Positions 37,826-50,029 of a stretch of DNA of 64,000 nt are shown here, piece after piece (the stretch's first letter is position 1; the number at the start of each line of letters is the position of its first letter). Both the position numbers and the translations under genes were made by a program. The stretch lies in contig JAJHZJ010000014.1 in NCBI GenBank assembly GCA_023548195.1, forward strand, positions 15,786,718-15,850,717, read 5' to 3'. This DNA is from Bettongia penicillata ogilbyi. Taxonomy: Eukaryota > Chordata > Mammalia > Diprotodontia > Potoroidae. The notes below the pieces were generated by a model. That model was not told where the DNA came from, searched no databases, and saw nothing but the letters and a program-made list of their open reading frames with translations.

Positions 37826-38850
37826 AAAGAAGCATGAAAAGGTAAACAGCAAAGAGAAGTCATAAGGGACTTACTAAAGTTGAACTGTTTACATTCCTAC
37901 ATGGAAAGACAATATTTGTAACTCTTAAAACTTTTCAGTATCTGGGTAATTGGTGGGATTACACACACACATATACACACACGTACATGCGTGCGTGCAC
38001 ATACATACAGAGACAGAGAGCACAGAGTGAATTGAATAGGATGGGATCATATCTTTAAAAAAATGAAGTTAAGCGGTGAGAGAGAAAAGTATTGGGAGGA
38101 GAGAGGGAGAAATGGAATGGGGCAAATTATCTCTCATAGAAGAGGCAGGCAGGAGCCTTTTTAGTGGAGGGAAAAAGAGGGGAGCTGAGAGAAAAACAAG
38201 AAGTTTACTCTCATCACATCCGACTAAAGGAAGGAATAAAATGTACACTCATTTTGGTATGAAAACCTATCTTACAGTACAGAAAAGTGGGGGAGAGAAG
38301 GGGGTAAGCAGGGTGGGGGGCATGATGGAAGGGAGGGCAATGGGAGGAGGGAGCAATTTGAAGTCAACACTCAGGGAGGGACAGGATCAAAAGAGAGAAT
38401 AGAAGAAATGGGGGGCAGGATAGGAAGGAGGGGAATATAGTTAGTCTTACATAACATTACTATTATGGAAGTCATTTGCAAAACTACACAGATATGGCCT
38501 ATATTGAATTGCCTGACTTCCCAAAGGGAATGGGTGGGGAAGGAGGGATGGGGAGAAGTTGGAACTCAAAGTTTTAGGAACAACTGTTTAGTATTGTTCT
38601 TGCTACTAGGAAATAAGAAATACAGGTAATGAGGAATAGAAAGTTATCTGGCCCTACAGAACAAAAGAGAAGATGGGAACAAGGGAACAGAGGGATGACA
38701 GAAGAGAGGGCAGATTGGTGATAGGGGAAATTAGAATGCTCGGTGTTTTGGGGTGGGGGGAGGGGACAAATGGGGAGAAAATTTGGAACCCAAAATTTTG
38801 TGAAAATGAATGTAAAAAGTTAAATAAATAAATTTTTAAAAAATATCCTA

Positions 38851-38940
38851 AGTGTCCTAAGACACTTGCTACCTTTGTGATTCTGGGCCAGTCACTTAAC
38901 CTCTGTTTGCCTTAATCCACTGGAGAAGGACAGAGCATGC
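38851..38940 (-). mobile_element. MAR1-like SINE fragment, antisense
   Basis: 'ctaagacacttgctaccttt' and 'gggccagtcacttaacctct' are the exact-order complement of the SINE at about 5250-5345. Only about 90 bases remain, lying at the end of the HAL1 tail. Confidence 0.7.
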
Positions 38941-38979
38941 TAGTATCTTTAAATAAGCAAGTAAATAAATCAATAAATA

Positions 38980-40715
38980 AATAAAGGGAAATGCAAGCAG
39001 CCAGAAATAACTCAAATACCACGGAGTCACAATCATTATCACACAAGATTTAGCAATTAACCGCTACAAGGAGTTGAAGGTCTGGAATACAACATTCCAG
39101 ACAGAAGGCAAAGGAACTAGGATTACAGCCAAGAATAACTTATCCAGCAAAACTGACTATAATCCTTCAGAGGGAAAAACGGATATTTATTTAATCAAAT
39201 GATTTTCAGGTACTCCTGATAAAAAGACTAAAAGTGAATAGAAAATCTGACATTTAAACACAAGCCACAGGAGAAATACAAAAAGGCAAACATGAGTGAG
39301 ATATCACAAGAGGGAAAATGATGCATATGAAGCCTGAGAATTTTATTGCTATGGCTGTTAAAAGGAGTCTAGAGGTCAAGTGATAGTATTATGATGGGAT
39401 GGTCTCAAAAGACTAAAAGGAAGGTGAAAAAGAGGGTTACAATGGGTGAGGGGGCATGGGAAAGGAAAAAATGGGAAAAATTACCTTACATAAATTGCTG
39501 TGCTCACCCTTCGTTGCCAAAGAAGACCATGCCATCAGAGAAATGATGACATGACTTGCACTTGACTTTGTTTTTGAGTGAGAGAGGGCTGTTCAGGTCA
39601 TCAGCCTCACTTCTCCTTCAGAGCTAACTGAATCCGGTGACCAGATATTCATCAGGATGACTGGAGATGACTCAGGATGCACTACTTTACATAAATAAGG
39701 CAAGCAAGGAGTTATACAATGGAAGGGGGGATTGGGGGAGTGAGAAACCCTTAAACCTTAACCTTATTCTCATCTGAACTGGTTCAAGGTGGGGAAGAAT
39801 ATACATATACATACAGGTGAGTATAAATATTCATCTTTCCCAACATGGAAGTAGGAGGGAAAGGGGTTAGGGGGAATTAGAAAGAGGGTAACTACGGAAA
39901 CGAAACAGACTCCTGAAAAGGATAGAGGGATACAAAAAGAGAAGAATAAGTATAAGAGCATGGGAGGGAGGGAAACAAACATTTATAGCACATAGCATCA
40001 TAACTATGGATGTGAACAGGATGAACTCACCCATAAAACAGAAGAGGGCAGGAAAATGAATTAGAAACCAGAATACAAAAAGTCAGTGTTTATATGAAAC
40101 ACACAGGTGTTTCACACACAGAATGAAGGAGAAAAGGCAGTTACTGGCCTAAACTCTCAGAAATTCCCCACCAAACTGCTTTAAATAAAGCCTCCAAACC
40201 ATTTATGTGCCCTCTGTCCTTCTAACTGCCCTCAAAATGAGAATAAAATAGTAAAATAAAACAAGTAGTAAAGAACTGGCTGACTTGAAAAAAGAAAAAT
40301 TTACCAGTATCAAATAGGAAAAGGATAAATTCCCAATCAATGAAGACCAAACAAAAGCAATTGTTAAGAGCTAGTTTGCTCAACTACATACTATTAAAAT
40401 TGATAATCAAAATGAAATAGATGAATACAAAAATATAAATGGCACAGATTAATATAAAAATATATAGAATACTTAAATAATCCCATCTGAGGAAAAGAAA
40501 TGACAAAATCTACAAATAAACTTCCTAAGAGGGAAATAAAAAACCAGATAAATTAATTAATTCTACCAAACATTTAAAGAACAATTAATTCCAACACTAC
40601 ATAAACTGTCTGGAAAAACAGGTAAAAGGGTCCTGCCAAATTCCTGCTTTGACACAAATACAGTACTGATACCTGAACCAGGAAGAACAAAATCTGAGGA
40701 AAAAAACTATATTTC
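38980..40715 (+). mobile_element. Old L1, ORF1 end to ORF2 middle, interrupted
   Basis: 38985-39290 is the ORF1 C-terminus ('gcaagcagccagaaataact', 'agccaagaataacttatcca'). 39690-40130 is the spacer and ORF2 start ('atgaactcacccataaaaca'). 40270-40715 is the linker before the reverse transcriptase ('aaatttaccagtatcaaata', 'gcacagattaatataaaaat'). A SINE at 39495-39690 and about 100 unassigned bases near 40150-40250 interrupt it. It ends where a younger L1 5'UTR begins. Confidence 0.6.
39495..39690 (+). mobile_element. SINE-like element, marsupial type
   Basis: 'gccaaagaagaccatgccat', 'gaaatgatgacatgacttgc' and 'cagatattcatcaggatgac' recur widely in marsupial DNA as far as I recall. There is no second copy in the window, so family and borders are tentative. 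Confidence 0.5.
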
Positions 40716-42238
40716 TGGTAGCCAAGATGGTGGAGAAAGCAGTAAACTGCTGTCACTCTCCCTTTCTGGCATATTAAAAAAAAAAAGCAAAAAATAGCGT
40801 CCCAGCAAAAATCCTGGAACATCAGGGACAGCAGAAAGACAGGGAAAGGCAATCTTTTAGCCTGGGAAACTTGGGGGGTGAGGGGGATGTTATCAAGAAA
40901 GGTCTGTTTTACAGGAGTAAAAAAGGCAGTGTAGTCTAAGAAGGTGTCCCAGCAAGCTAGCAGCAAGTGCCCCCTCAGCAAAGCAGTGGGAAATCCTGAG
41001 CCTTGGGGTGGTGGAGACGGCAAACACCAACCTCATGTGTCAGCACAGTGAGGGGAACTGGTGGACTCCAGCTCCAAAAACCACCACCTGCTCCAGCACA
41101 GCTCTGGACAGGCAGGTGTCCTTCACTAGCCAATCCTGCTGTGTTTCAGCGCAGTTCTTGGCAGGCATCTTCAAGCAACTGAACTTCCCTGTGTGCTTCA
41201 AGGCAGCCCTAGGCAAGCTAACATCCTCCAGCAATCTACCTCCTGCGCTTCAGTGAAGCCCCACGTGGACAGGTGGCCTCCAGCAGTCAGACCTCTCAGT
41301 GCTTCAATATAGCCCCAGAGGAATGCAGAAAAACAAAACCTGACCTCAGCACATGCTAGATAAGGCCACGAGGACCCCAACTCTGCACCAGTTAAGCTGT
41401 CAGACCCCTACAGCTCCCTGCTTCAGCACCCGAGCCCCACGACACAAAGGCTCCTGACTCCAGCACAAGAAGCTTAGGATAGTGTCCCCTTTATTTCAGT
41501 AGGAAAGCACAAATTTAAAAGCCAGGAAATAGGCAAACAAAATGAACAAAAAGTAGAAAAGAACACTTACCATAGAAAATTATTATGGTGACAGGGAAGA
41601 TCAAACCACAAAATCAGAAAAGAACAATATTGTCAATATAGCTACATCTGAAATCTCAAAGGGAAATATGAATTGGTCCCAAGCCCAAAAAAACTTTCTT
41701 GGAAGAGTTCAAAAAGGACTTTAAAAGTCAAATAAGAGAGGTAGAAGAAAAATTGGGAAAAGAAATGAGAGGCATGCAAGAGAGTCAATAGCTTGGAAAA
41801 GGAAGGAAAAAAACTGATTGAGGAAAATAAGCCCTTAAAAAATACAACTAACCAAATGGAAAAGTAGATACAAAAATGCACTGAAGAGAAGACCACCTTA
41901 AAAAGCAGAACTGGGCAAATGGAAAGGGAGGTACAAAAACTCACAAAGAACTCATTAAAAAGTAGAATTAGCCAAAGAGAAAAAGAGACACAAAAACTAA
42001 CTGAAGAAAACAATTCATCAAAAATCAGACTTGGGCAAGTATACGCTAATGACTCTATAAGGCGTCAAGAATCAGTCAAACAAAGAATGAAAAAATAGAA
42101 GAAAATGTAAAATATCTCATTGGAAAAACAACTGACCTAGAAAACAGATCCAGGAAAGACAACTTAAAAATTATTGGACTACATGAAAGGCATGGTCAAA
42201 AAAGGAGCCTAGATAGCATCTTTTAAGAAATTATCAAG
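40715..42238 (+). mobile_element. Long L1, 5'UTR and ORF1 first part
   Basis: 5'UTR from 'gtagccaagatggtggagaa' (40719) to about 41640, GC-richer than its surroundings. ORF1 follows: coiled-coil coding DNA ('aaaaaggactttaaaagtca', 'gaaaaattgggaaaagaaat') up to the start of the RNA-binding domain ('aaaattattggactacatga'). Stops and indels break it. At 42238 it is interrupted by a HAL1 and resumes at 45458. Confidence 0.75.
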
Positions 42239-43653
42239 GAGGGCAGAGCCAAGTTGGCAGAGTAGAAAGACACATATACTCTAGCACTTCCCCCACAGCC
42301 CACAAAATACCTGTAAAAAATGACTCTCAACAAATTCTAGAGCAGCAGAAGCCACAGAACAACAGAGTCAAAGTGGTTTCCAGCCAAAAGTAACCTGGAA
42401 AGCTGACAGGAAAAGTCTATCTCAAATGACTGAGCTAAATGGAGCATAGCCCTGGCCATGCAGCACTGGGAGGAACAGGATCTGAACAGACTTACAGGCA
42501 GAGTTCCTATCAGGGAAGGTCCCAGATACCTCAACTCACAAGCAACAAAGAAAGCTGAAAAGCTCATTGTGGGAGGGCTCTCCCAGCAGAGCGAGAGGGG
42601 AACAGGGATCCTGATAGCAGCAACAGCAGCAGCAGACAGCAGGCAGCTATGGTGGCTGGGAAGCAACCTGGGTCCATTGTCCAGGCAGTTCAGCTTAAAG
42701 GCTCTGGCAGTAGGGAGCAGCTGATCTAAACCTCAGCCCTGAGTGATGGGTCTGCTCCCATCCAAAGCCCCAGGGGAATCGAGCAGCTGAGTCCAATAAT
42801 CAGCTTTGAATATGACACTGGGGAGAAAAGGGGCAATAGGACCATCCTCTTGACAAAGGATTCAGAAGTCAAGTAACTGGCTGGGAAAATGCCCAAAAAG
42901 GGGGAAAAAATAAGATCATAGAAGGTTACTTTCTTGGTGAACAGGTGTCTCCTCCCATCCTTTCAGATGAGAAAGAACAAGGCTTACTCTCACAGGGAAG
43001 TTACAACTCCTGCCTCCAGGGCCTCCAAAATGAACTTAAATTGGGTTCAGGCAATATAAGAGCTCAAAAAGCAAGTTAGCAGCTTGCTAAAGGAGAACCA
43101 AAAAAATGCTGAGGAAAATAACACTTTTAAAAAGAGGCTAACTCAACTGGAAAGAGGTCCATGAGGAGAAGGAGGCTTTAAAAAGCAGAATTAGTCAAAC
43201 GGAGAAGGTTCAAAAACCCACTGAACAAAACAGTTCTTTAAAAGAGAGAGCTGAGTTCAGGGAAGCTAACGAAACAATTTGAGTATTGTGGAAATCAAGA
43301 TTAACACAGGATCTGGCAGCTTCAACATTAAGGGATCAAAGGGCTTGGAACAGGATATTCCAGAAGTCAAAGGAACTGGAATTAAAACCAAGAATCACCT
43401 ACTCAGCAAAACTGAGTATAATACTTCAAAGGAATAAATGGTCATTCAATAATATAGAGGACTTTCAAAAAGACCAGAACTGAAGAAAAAATATTACTTT
43501 CAAACACAAGAATCAAGAGAAGATGAAAAGGTAAATAGGAAAGAGAAATCATAAAAGACTTTCTAAAGCTGAACTGTTTACATTCCTACATGGAAAGAAA
43601 ATATTTGTAACTCTTGAGACTTTTCTCAGTATTTGGGTAGGTGGAGGTACTGT

Positions 43654-43688
<35 letters not shown>

Positions 43689-45457
43689 GAAAGTACAGGG
43701 TGTGCTGAATCAGAAGATCCACAAAAAAATCCACAAAAAAAAAAACTAAAATAAAAATTAAGGGGTGAGAGAGGAAAATACTAGGAGTAAAAGGGAGAAA
43801 TGGAATGGGAAAGGCTATAACTCATAAAAGAGATAAGAAAAATCTTGTTTAATGGAGAAGAAAATGGAGAAGGGGAGAGGGGAAAAGTGAAGCTACTCTC
43901 TCTACATATGGCTTAAGGAGGGAATAACATGCTCACTAAATTTGGTATGAAAATCTATCTTACACTTCAGGAAAATAGGGAAAGAGGCAACAAGTGGGGT
44001 GAGGGGAATGACAGAAGGGAGGGCAAATGGGAGAAGGGAGTAACTAGAAATAAACATTTTTGGGAAAGGACAAGGTCAAATGAGGGAATAAAAAAACAAG
44101 GGGGGATAGAGTAGGATAGAGGGCAATATAGTTAGTATTACACAACATGGTTATTATGGAAGTCGTTTGCAAAACTACACATATTTACTCTATATTGAAT
44201 TGCTTGCCTTCTCAGTGGGGATGGATGGGTAGGAGGGAGGGAGAAGTTGGAATGCAAAGTATTAGAAACGAATGTTGAGAAGTATTATTACATATAACCG
44301 GGAAATAAGAAACACAGGTAATAGGGTACAGAAATGTATATTGCCCCACAAGTAAAAAGAGAAGATGGGGATAAGGGAAGGGTGCGGTGTGATAGAAGGG
44401 AGGGTACATTGAGGGAAGGAGTAATCAGAATGCAAGGTATTAGGGGTATGGGGGAGGGGACATGTTACAAAGTGAGGTAAAATCAATTAGTATTAAAACA
44501 ACTGACTGAATTAATTACTGAGACTAAATCGGAGACATCTTTAGTTTGGGGAAAAGAATTTTAGTATAAGTTTCCTAGAGGAAAGTAACCTCAGGTAAAA
44601 TTTGGCATTGATGGAAAAGTTAAGGTTTTAATGGTAAAGTTGATTTTATGATTGTTATTTAATCAGGAACTAGTACATGTATAGAAAGGCATGTAAGCCA
44701 CCTAAGACTTGCCTCAAAAGATGTTCCTTAGTCAATGTGAAATTATAGTCATATCTGAAACCTGGTTATTGGAACTTGCTATTTTAAGATTCTATGAGAC
44801 TATTAACTGACTGTTCTTCTGAGTCTAACTCCAGGTATAGATAGCAAGAAAGGTGGTCTGAGCCTCCAATCCATGATGCCAGTAAGCCTGTAAGATGCTG
44901 GTATGAAATGCAGAAGGTGATCTCATGGGAAGGTTGGAAGAGTGGCTGTTTTCAGCCTGGGCTGAAGTAGGATTCTCCTGACTCAATTTCCCCACTGACA
45001 CCTGGCAGACTTTAAGCCTGACTGAATGCAAGTTGGCAATTTACTCCTGCCTGGAATTGACATGAAGTTGGGGAAATATTGTTTCCCTGCAATGACCCTA
45101 CTCTTAGTGGCAATTTTCTATAGCCAAAAGGTTTGTAACCTTAATACCATATCTATCAAATTACAGATTGTTGGTAGGGGAACATCCGAGGTTAAGTATA
45201 AAATTAAGCTATTAGGCTTAGGACTTCAGACCAACAACAAGTCAGGGTCCTTTAATTCTTAGTAATAGTGTGGAGACAATCAGGTCAAAGGCTTGTGAAG
45301 TTAGCATATGTAGTTATTATTTGTGTCTCAGTTGGTTAATGTTAAATAAAAATTCATTACTGATCTATATTGTAAATGCTTTAAAAGTATCACCTGACCA
45401 AAAATTGAAATTACTTTATGTGATATGAACTATGCTAAAAATGAAAAATAAAAAAGA
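42239..45457 (+). mobile_element. HAL1-type half-L1 with perfect target-site duplication
   Basis: Flanked by a perfect 14-base duplication, AAGAAATTATCAAG, at 42225-42238 and 45458-45471. The site reads TTTT followed by AAGAAA, close to an L1 endonuclease site. The 5'UTR starts 'ggcagagccaagttggcaga'. ORF1 (from about 42892) is largely deleted: after the coiled coil it jumps near 43270 to the C-terminal part ('gatctggcagcttcaacatt'). A CA microsatellite and the polypurine 3'UTR follow to 44462. Then come about 930 foreign bases, and the last HAL1 bases and tail lie at about 45393-45457. Confidence 0.85.
44463..45392. mobile_element. Unclassified 0.93-kb insert within HAL1, possible solo LTR
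   Basis: Sequence here matches no other part of the window. It starts TGTTACAAAG right after 'ggggaca', a point where other HAL1 copies continue into 'aatggggagaaaatttgg'. HAL1-like text seems to resume at 45399 ('aaaaattgaaattactttat'). An AATAAA near 45344 lies close to the right end, as in an LTR. I could not find a convincing short duplication. A plus-strand frame at 45026-45262 (78 codons) is probably chance. Confidence 0.4.
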
Positions 45458-48400
45458 AAGAAATTATCAAGAAAAACTGCCCTGATAGCCTAGAACCAGA
45501 GGGTAAAATAGTCATTTAAAGAATCCACTGATCACCTCCTGAAAGAGATCCCAAAATCAAAACTCCAAGGAATATTATAGCCAAATTCCAGAATTATCAG
45601 ATCAAGGAGAAAATACTGCAAGTAGCCAGAAAGAAAGAATTAAAGTATCATATAACCACACTCAAGATTACACAGAACCTAGAGGATTCTAATCAAAGGG
45701 CCTGGAATATGATATCCCATAAGGCAAAGGAACTTGGATCACAACCAAGGATCAACTACTCAGCAAAAGTAGCACCATATTTCAGGGGAGGAGATAGACA
45801 TTCAATAAAATAGGCACCTTCCAAACCTTCCTGATGAAAAGACTGGAGCACAACAGAAAATTTAATCTTCAAATACAAGATGTAAGAGAGGCATAAAAAA
45901 GGTAAACAGGAAAGAAATATGCTATTCAATAAGGGTAAACTGTTTTATCCCTACATGGGAAGATGATACTTGTAACTTTAGAGAACTGTATCATTATTAT
46001 GACACTTAGAAGTGGTATACATAGAGGATGTAGTATAAGTTGACTTTGATGCAATGCTAAAAAAAAAAATTAAGGGGTAAAAAAAGGATTGAACTAGGAG
46101 AAAAGGTAAGAAAGAGATAGAAAAGGGTAAATTACATCACACAAAATGGCGCAAAGACCTCTAACAGTAGAGGGAAAGTACGGAGGGGGGCAAGCATTGT
46201 TTGAACCTTACTCTCATCAGATTTGGCTCAAAGAGGGAATAACATATAAATTCACTTGGGTATAGAAATTTTTCTTATCCTATAGGAAGGAGAGGTAAGG
46301 AGAAAAAAAGGGGAGGAGCTGATAGAAGGGAGGACAGATTAAGAAAAGTCATAGTCAGAAGCAAAACACTAGTGAAGAGTGAAAAGGAGAGAAAAAATAA
46401 ACGTGGGAAATAGGATGGAAAGAAAGACAGTCAGAAATCATAGCTGTGAAGGTGAATTGAATGAACTCTCCCATGAATTGGAAGAACCTACAGTCTTACA
46501 GATGTTAAGTGAGTTTCAGGAAGAAATCGACAATAAAACTATACCTTCCCCTCACAGAACTAGATAAATCTAACAACAAAACAAACAAGAAAAAAGTTAG
46601 AGAGGTTGAATAGAATTTTACAAAAGTTAGATATGGTAGACATCTAGAGAAAACTGAATAAGGATAGAAAAGAATGCATTCTTTCTTAGAAGTACATGGC
46701 ATCTACACAAAAACTGACCATGCCTTAGGGTATAAAAATCTCACAATCCTATGCAGAAAAGCAGAACTATTAAATGCATCCTTTTCAGATCATGATGCAA
46801 TAAAAAGGACATAAAATAAAGGGCCATGGAAAGAAAGATTAAAAATTAAGTGGAAACTAAATAATCTAATCCTAAAGAATGAATGGGTTGAACAACAAAT
46901 GATAAAAATAATCAACAATTTCATCCAAGAGAATGACAATAATGAGACAACACACCAAAACTTATGGGATGCAGCCAAAGCAGTTCTTAGGGTAAATTTT
47001 TTATCTCTAAATGTTTACATGAATAGAATAAAGAAAAAGGACATTAATGAACTGGGCATGCAACTAAATAAGCTAGAAAAAGAACAAATTTAAAATCCCC
47101 AATTAAATACCAAATTAGAAATACTGAAAATAAAGATTGAAATTGACAGCTGGTTCTATTTAAAAAAAAAATAGATAAATCTTTGGGTAATTTGATTAAA
47201 CTAGAAAGAAGAAAACAAAATTACCAGTACCAAAAATGATACCAATGAAGAGGAAAACAATTATGAAGTTCTATTTTGGCCCACTATGTGCCAATAAATC
47301 TGACAATCTTAGTGAAATGGATGAATATTTACAAAACCATACGTTGCCCAGATTAACAGAAGAGGAAATAAAATACTTAAATCCATTTCAGAATAAGAAA
47401 TTGAACAAGCCATCAATGAACTCCCTAAAAAAAATCTCCAGAGTCAGATGAATTTACAAGTGAATTCTACTAAACATTTAGAGAACAATTAATTCCAATA
47501 CTCTATAAACTATTTGGGAAAATAGTTGAAGGAGTTCTACCAAATCCTTTTTTATGATACAAATATAGTGCAGATACCTAAATTGAGAAGAGCCAAAACA
47601 GAGGATGAAAATTATAGAACAATTTCCCTAATGCATGTAGATGCAAAACTTTTAAATAAAATACCAGCAAAGAGAATGCAGCAATATATCACAAGCATCA
47701 CACACTATGATCTGGTAGGATTTATTATACCAGGAATGCAGGGCTGCTTCAATATTAGGAAAACTACCAGCATAACTGACCATATCAATAACAAAATTAA
47801 CAGAAATCATAGGATTATTTCAACAGATGCAGAAAAAGCTTTTTAAAATATACAGCACCCATTCATATTAAAAACACTAGAGAGCAGAGAAATAAATGGA
47901 GTTTTTCTTAAAATGCTAAGTGGCATTATCAAAAACTATCAGCAAGCATTATATGTAATAGGGATACGCTAGAAGCATTTCCAATCAGGTCAGGGGTGAA
48001 AAAACAATGCCCTTTATGACCTCTGTTATTCAATATTGTACTAGAATTGTTAGCTTTAGCAATAGGAGAAGAAAAAGAAATACAAGGAATTAGAATAGGC
48101 AAAGAAGAAACAAAGTCATCACTCTTTATAGATGTCATGACGGTATACTTAAGAGAATCCAGTAAAAAAAAAACCACCTAAAATAATTCACAACTTTAGC
48201 AAAGTTGCAAGATATAAAATAAACCCACACAAATCATCATTTCTTTATGTTCCTAACAAAGCCCCAGCAACAAGTGATAGAAAAATAAATTCCATTTAAA
48301 GTAACTAGATGATATAAAATATTTGGAAGTCTACTTGCCAACACAAACCCAGGAACATAACTACAATAGACTTTTCACACAAATAAAGTCAAAACCAAAT

Positions 48401-50025
48401 AATTGGAAAAATATCTGTTGCTCGTGGGTAGGCCAAACAGAATAAAAATGAAAATTCTACCTAAATTAATTTACTTATTCAGTGCCATACAAACTACCCA
48501 AAACTTATTTGACAGAGCTAGAAAAAATACTAACATTCATCTGCAAGAACAAAAGGTCCAGAATATTAAGGGAATTAACAAAAAGAAATTCATATTAAGG
48601 TGGCCTAACCATACCAGATCTAAAATTGTATCATAAAGCAGCAATCATCAAAACTATTTGGTACTAGCTAAGAAACAGAGTGGTGGATCAGTGGAATAGG
48701 TTAGGTTCAAAAGACACAGTGGTCAATGATTAGAGTAGTCTACTGTTTGATAAACAGAAAGATTTCAGTTTCTAGGATAACAACTCACTATTTGACAAAA
48801 ACTGCTGGGAAAAAATTAGTATGGCAAAAAATAGGCACAGACCAACAGCTTACATCATATATGAATATAAGATCAAAGTGGGTACATGAATTAGACATAA
48901 AGGATGACACTATGAGCAAATTAGGAGAGCAAGGAATAGTTTACCTGTTGGATTTATGGAGAAGGGAAGACTTTCTACCAAACAAGATAGAGAACACTAT
49001 GAAAAGCAAAATGGATAATACTGATTACATTAAATTAAAAAGTTTTTCCACAATCAAAGCCAGCACAACCAAGAACTGAAGGAAATAAGAAAATTGAGAA
49101 ACAATTTTTATAGCCAATGTCACTGATAAAGATGCCTTACTTCTAAAATCCAATTTATAAGAATACAAGTCATTGCCCCCAATTGATAAATGGTCAAAGC
49201 GTATGAACAGGCAGTTTTCAGATGAAGAAATTAAATCTATCTATAATCATATGGAAAAAATGCTCTAAATCACTACTGACTAGAGAAATATAAATTAAAA
49301 CACCTCTGAGGTACCCCCTCATACATATCAGATTGGCTAATATGACAAAAAAGAAAAATGATAAATGTTGGAGATGACAAGGGAAAAACTGGAGCACTAA
49401 TACATTGTCAGTAGAGTTATAAACTGATCTAACCATTCTGGAGAGCAAGTTAGAATTATGCCCAAAGAAATGTAAAACTGCATAACCTTTGATCCAGCAA
49501 TACCACTACTAGGCCCATATCCCAAAGAGATCATAACAATAGGAAAAGGACCCACAAAAATATTTACAGCAGCTCTTTTCTGTGGTGGCAAAGAAGTGGG
49601 AATTAAGGGGATGCCCATCAGCTGGGGAATGGCTGAACAAGTTGTGGTATATAAATGTAAGAAATGATGAGTAGGCTAAGTTCAGAAAAAGCTGGAAAGA
49701 CTAAAATGAACTGATACTGAGTGAAGTGAGCAGAACTAGGAGAACACTGTACACAGTAGCAACATGATGGAAAATGTTATCTATATCCAGAAAAAGAACT
49801 ATGGGGTATGAATGTAGATCAAAGTCAAGTATTTTTTTTTTTGGTGTTTTTCCCTTCTGTTCTGACTCTTCTTTCACAACATGACTAATGTGGAAATGTT
49901 TAACATGACTGTACATGTATTACCTATATCAGATTGCTTACTGTCTTGGGGGAGGGGAAGGAAGAGGAAGAAACATTTGGAACTCAAAATCTTATGAAAG
50001 TCAATGTTGAAAACCATCTTTACAT
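45458..50025 (+). mobile_element. Long L1, ORF1 end, ORF2 and 3' end
   Basis: Resumes the L1 of 40715-42238 exactly after the duplicated target. ORF1 ends near 45895, and the purine-rich spacer runs to about 46420. ORF2 then follows: endonuclease (with about 280 bases missing near 46487), reverse transcriptase (about 47230-48180) and C-terminal region, and the 3'UTR ends 'gaaagtcaatgttgaaaacc' near 50018. Without the HAL1 the element is about 6.1 kb, a full-length L1 size. Confidence 0.8.
46420..49300 (+). pseudogene. L1 ORF2 (endonuclease/reverse transcriptase), broken
   Basis: ORF2p cuts the target and copies L1 RNA. Segments are clear in several frames. The endonuclease end is near 46680-46810. 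47526-47846 gives [20 protein letters not shown] and then [20 protein letters not shown] and STDAEKAF, the RT fingers and palm. The catalytic FADD motif reads FIDV (48122-48133), so the second aspartate is lost. 48403-48636 and 48726-49079 cover the post-RT region (KLIYLFSAIQTT, KSKMDNTDYIKLKSFS). Stops, frameshifts and the endonuclease deletion make it inactive. Confidence 0.85.
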
Positions 50026-50029
50026 ATAA

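Larger units (their letters stand above)
36042..38850 (+). mobile_element. Nearly complete HAL1-type half-L1
   Basis: About 2.8 kb with a full layout but no ORF2. The 5'UTR (36042-36713) opens with 'ggccaacatggtggagtaga'. It is followed by ORF1 (36714-37825), a CA-rich microsatellite (about 37963-38005), a polypurine 3'UTR with a G-tract at 38750-38765, and an A/T-rich tail. It splits an older L1 ORF1: left flank ends 'aagaaaataca' (36031-36041), right flank resumes 'aagggaaatgca' near 38983, an imperfect duplication. ORF2-less L1s of this layout are known as HAL1; it would need L1 enzymes in trans. Confidence 0.85.

Noticed and set aside
45026..45262. 78-codon frame with a hydrophobic stretch as a small membrane protein.
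   Set aside because: It lies in an unclassified insert, has no supporting context and no recognisable homology.
42239..45457. Long 3' transduction as the first explanation of the whole 44463-45457 tail.
   Set aside because: HAL1-like terminal sequence appears to resume near 45399, which favours a later nested insertion. Transduction is kept only as an alternative.
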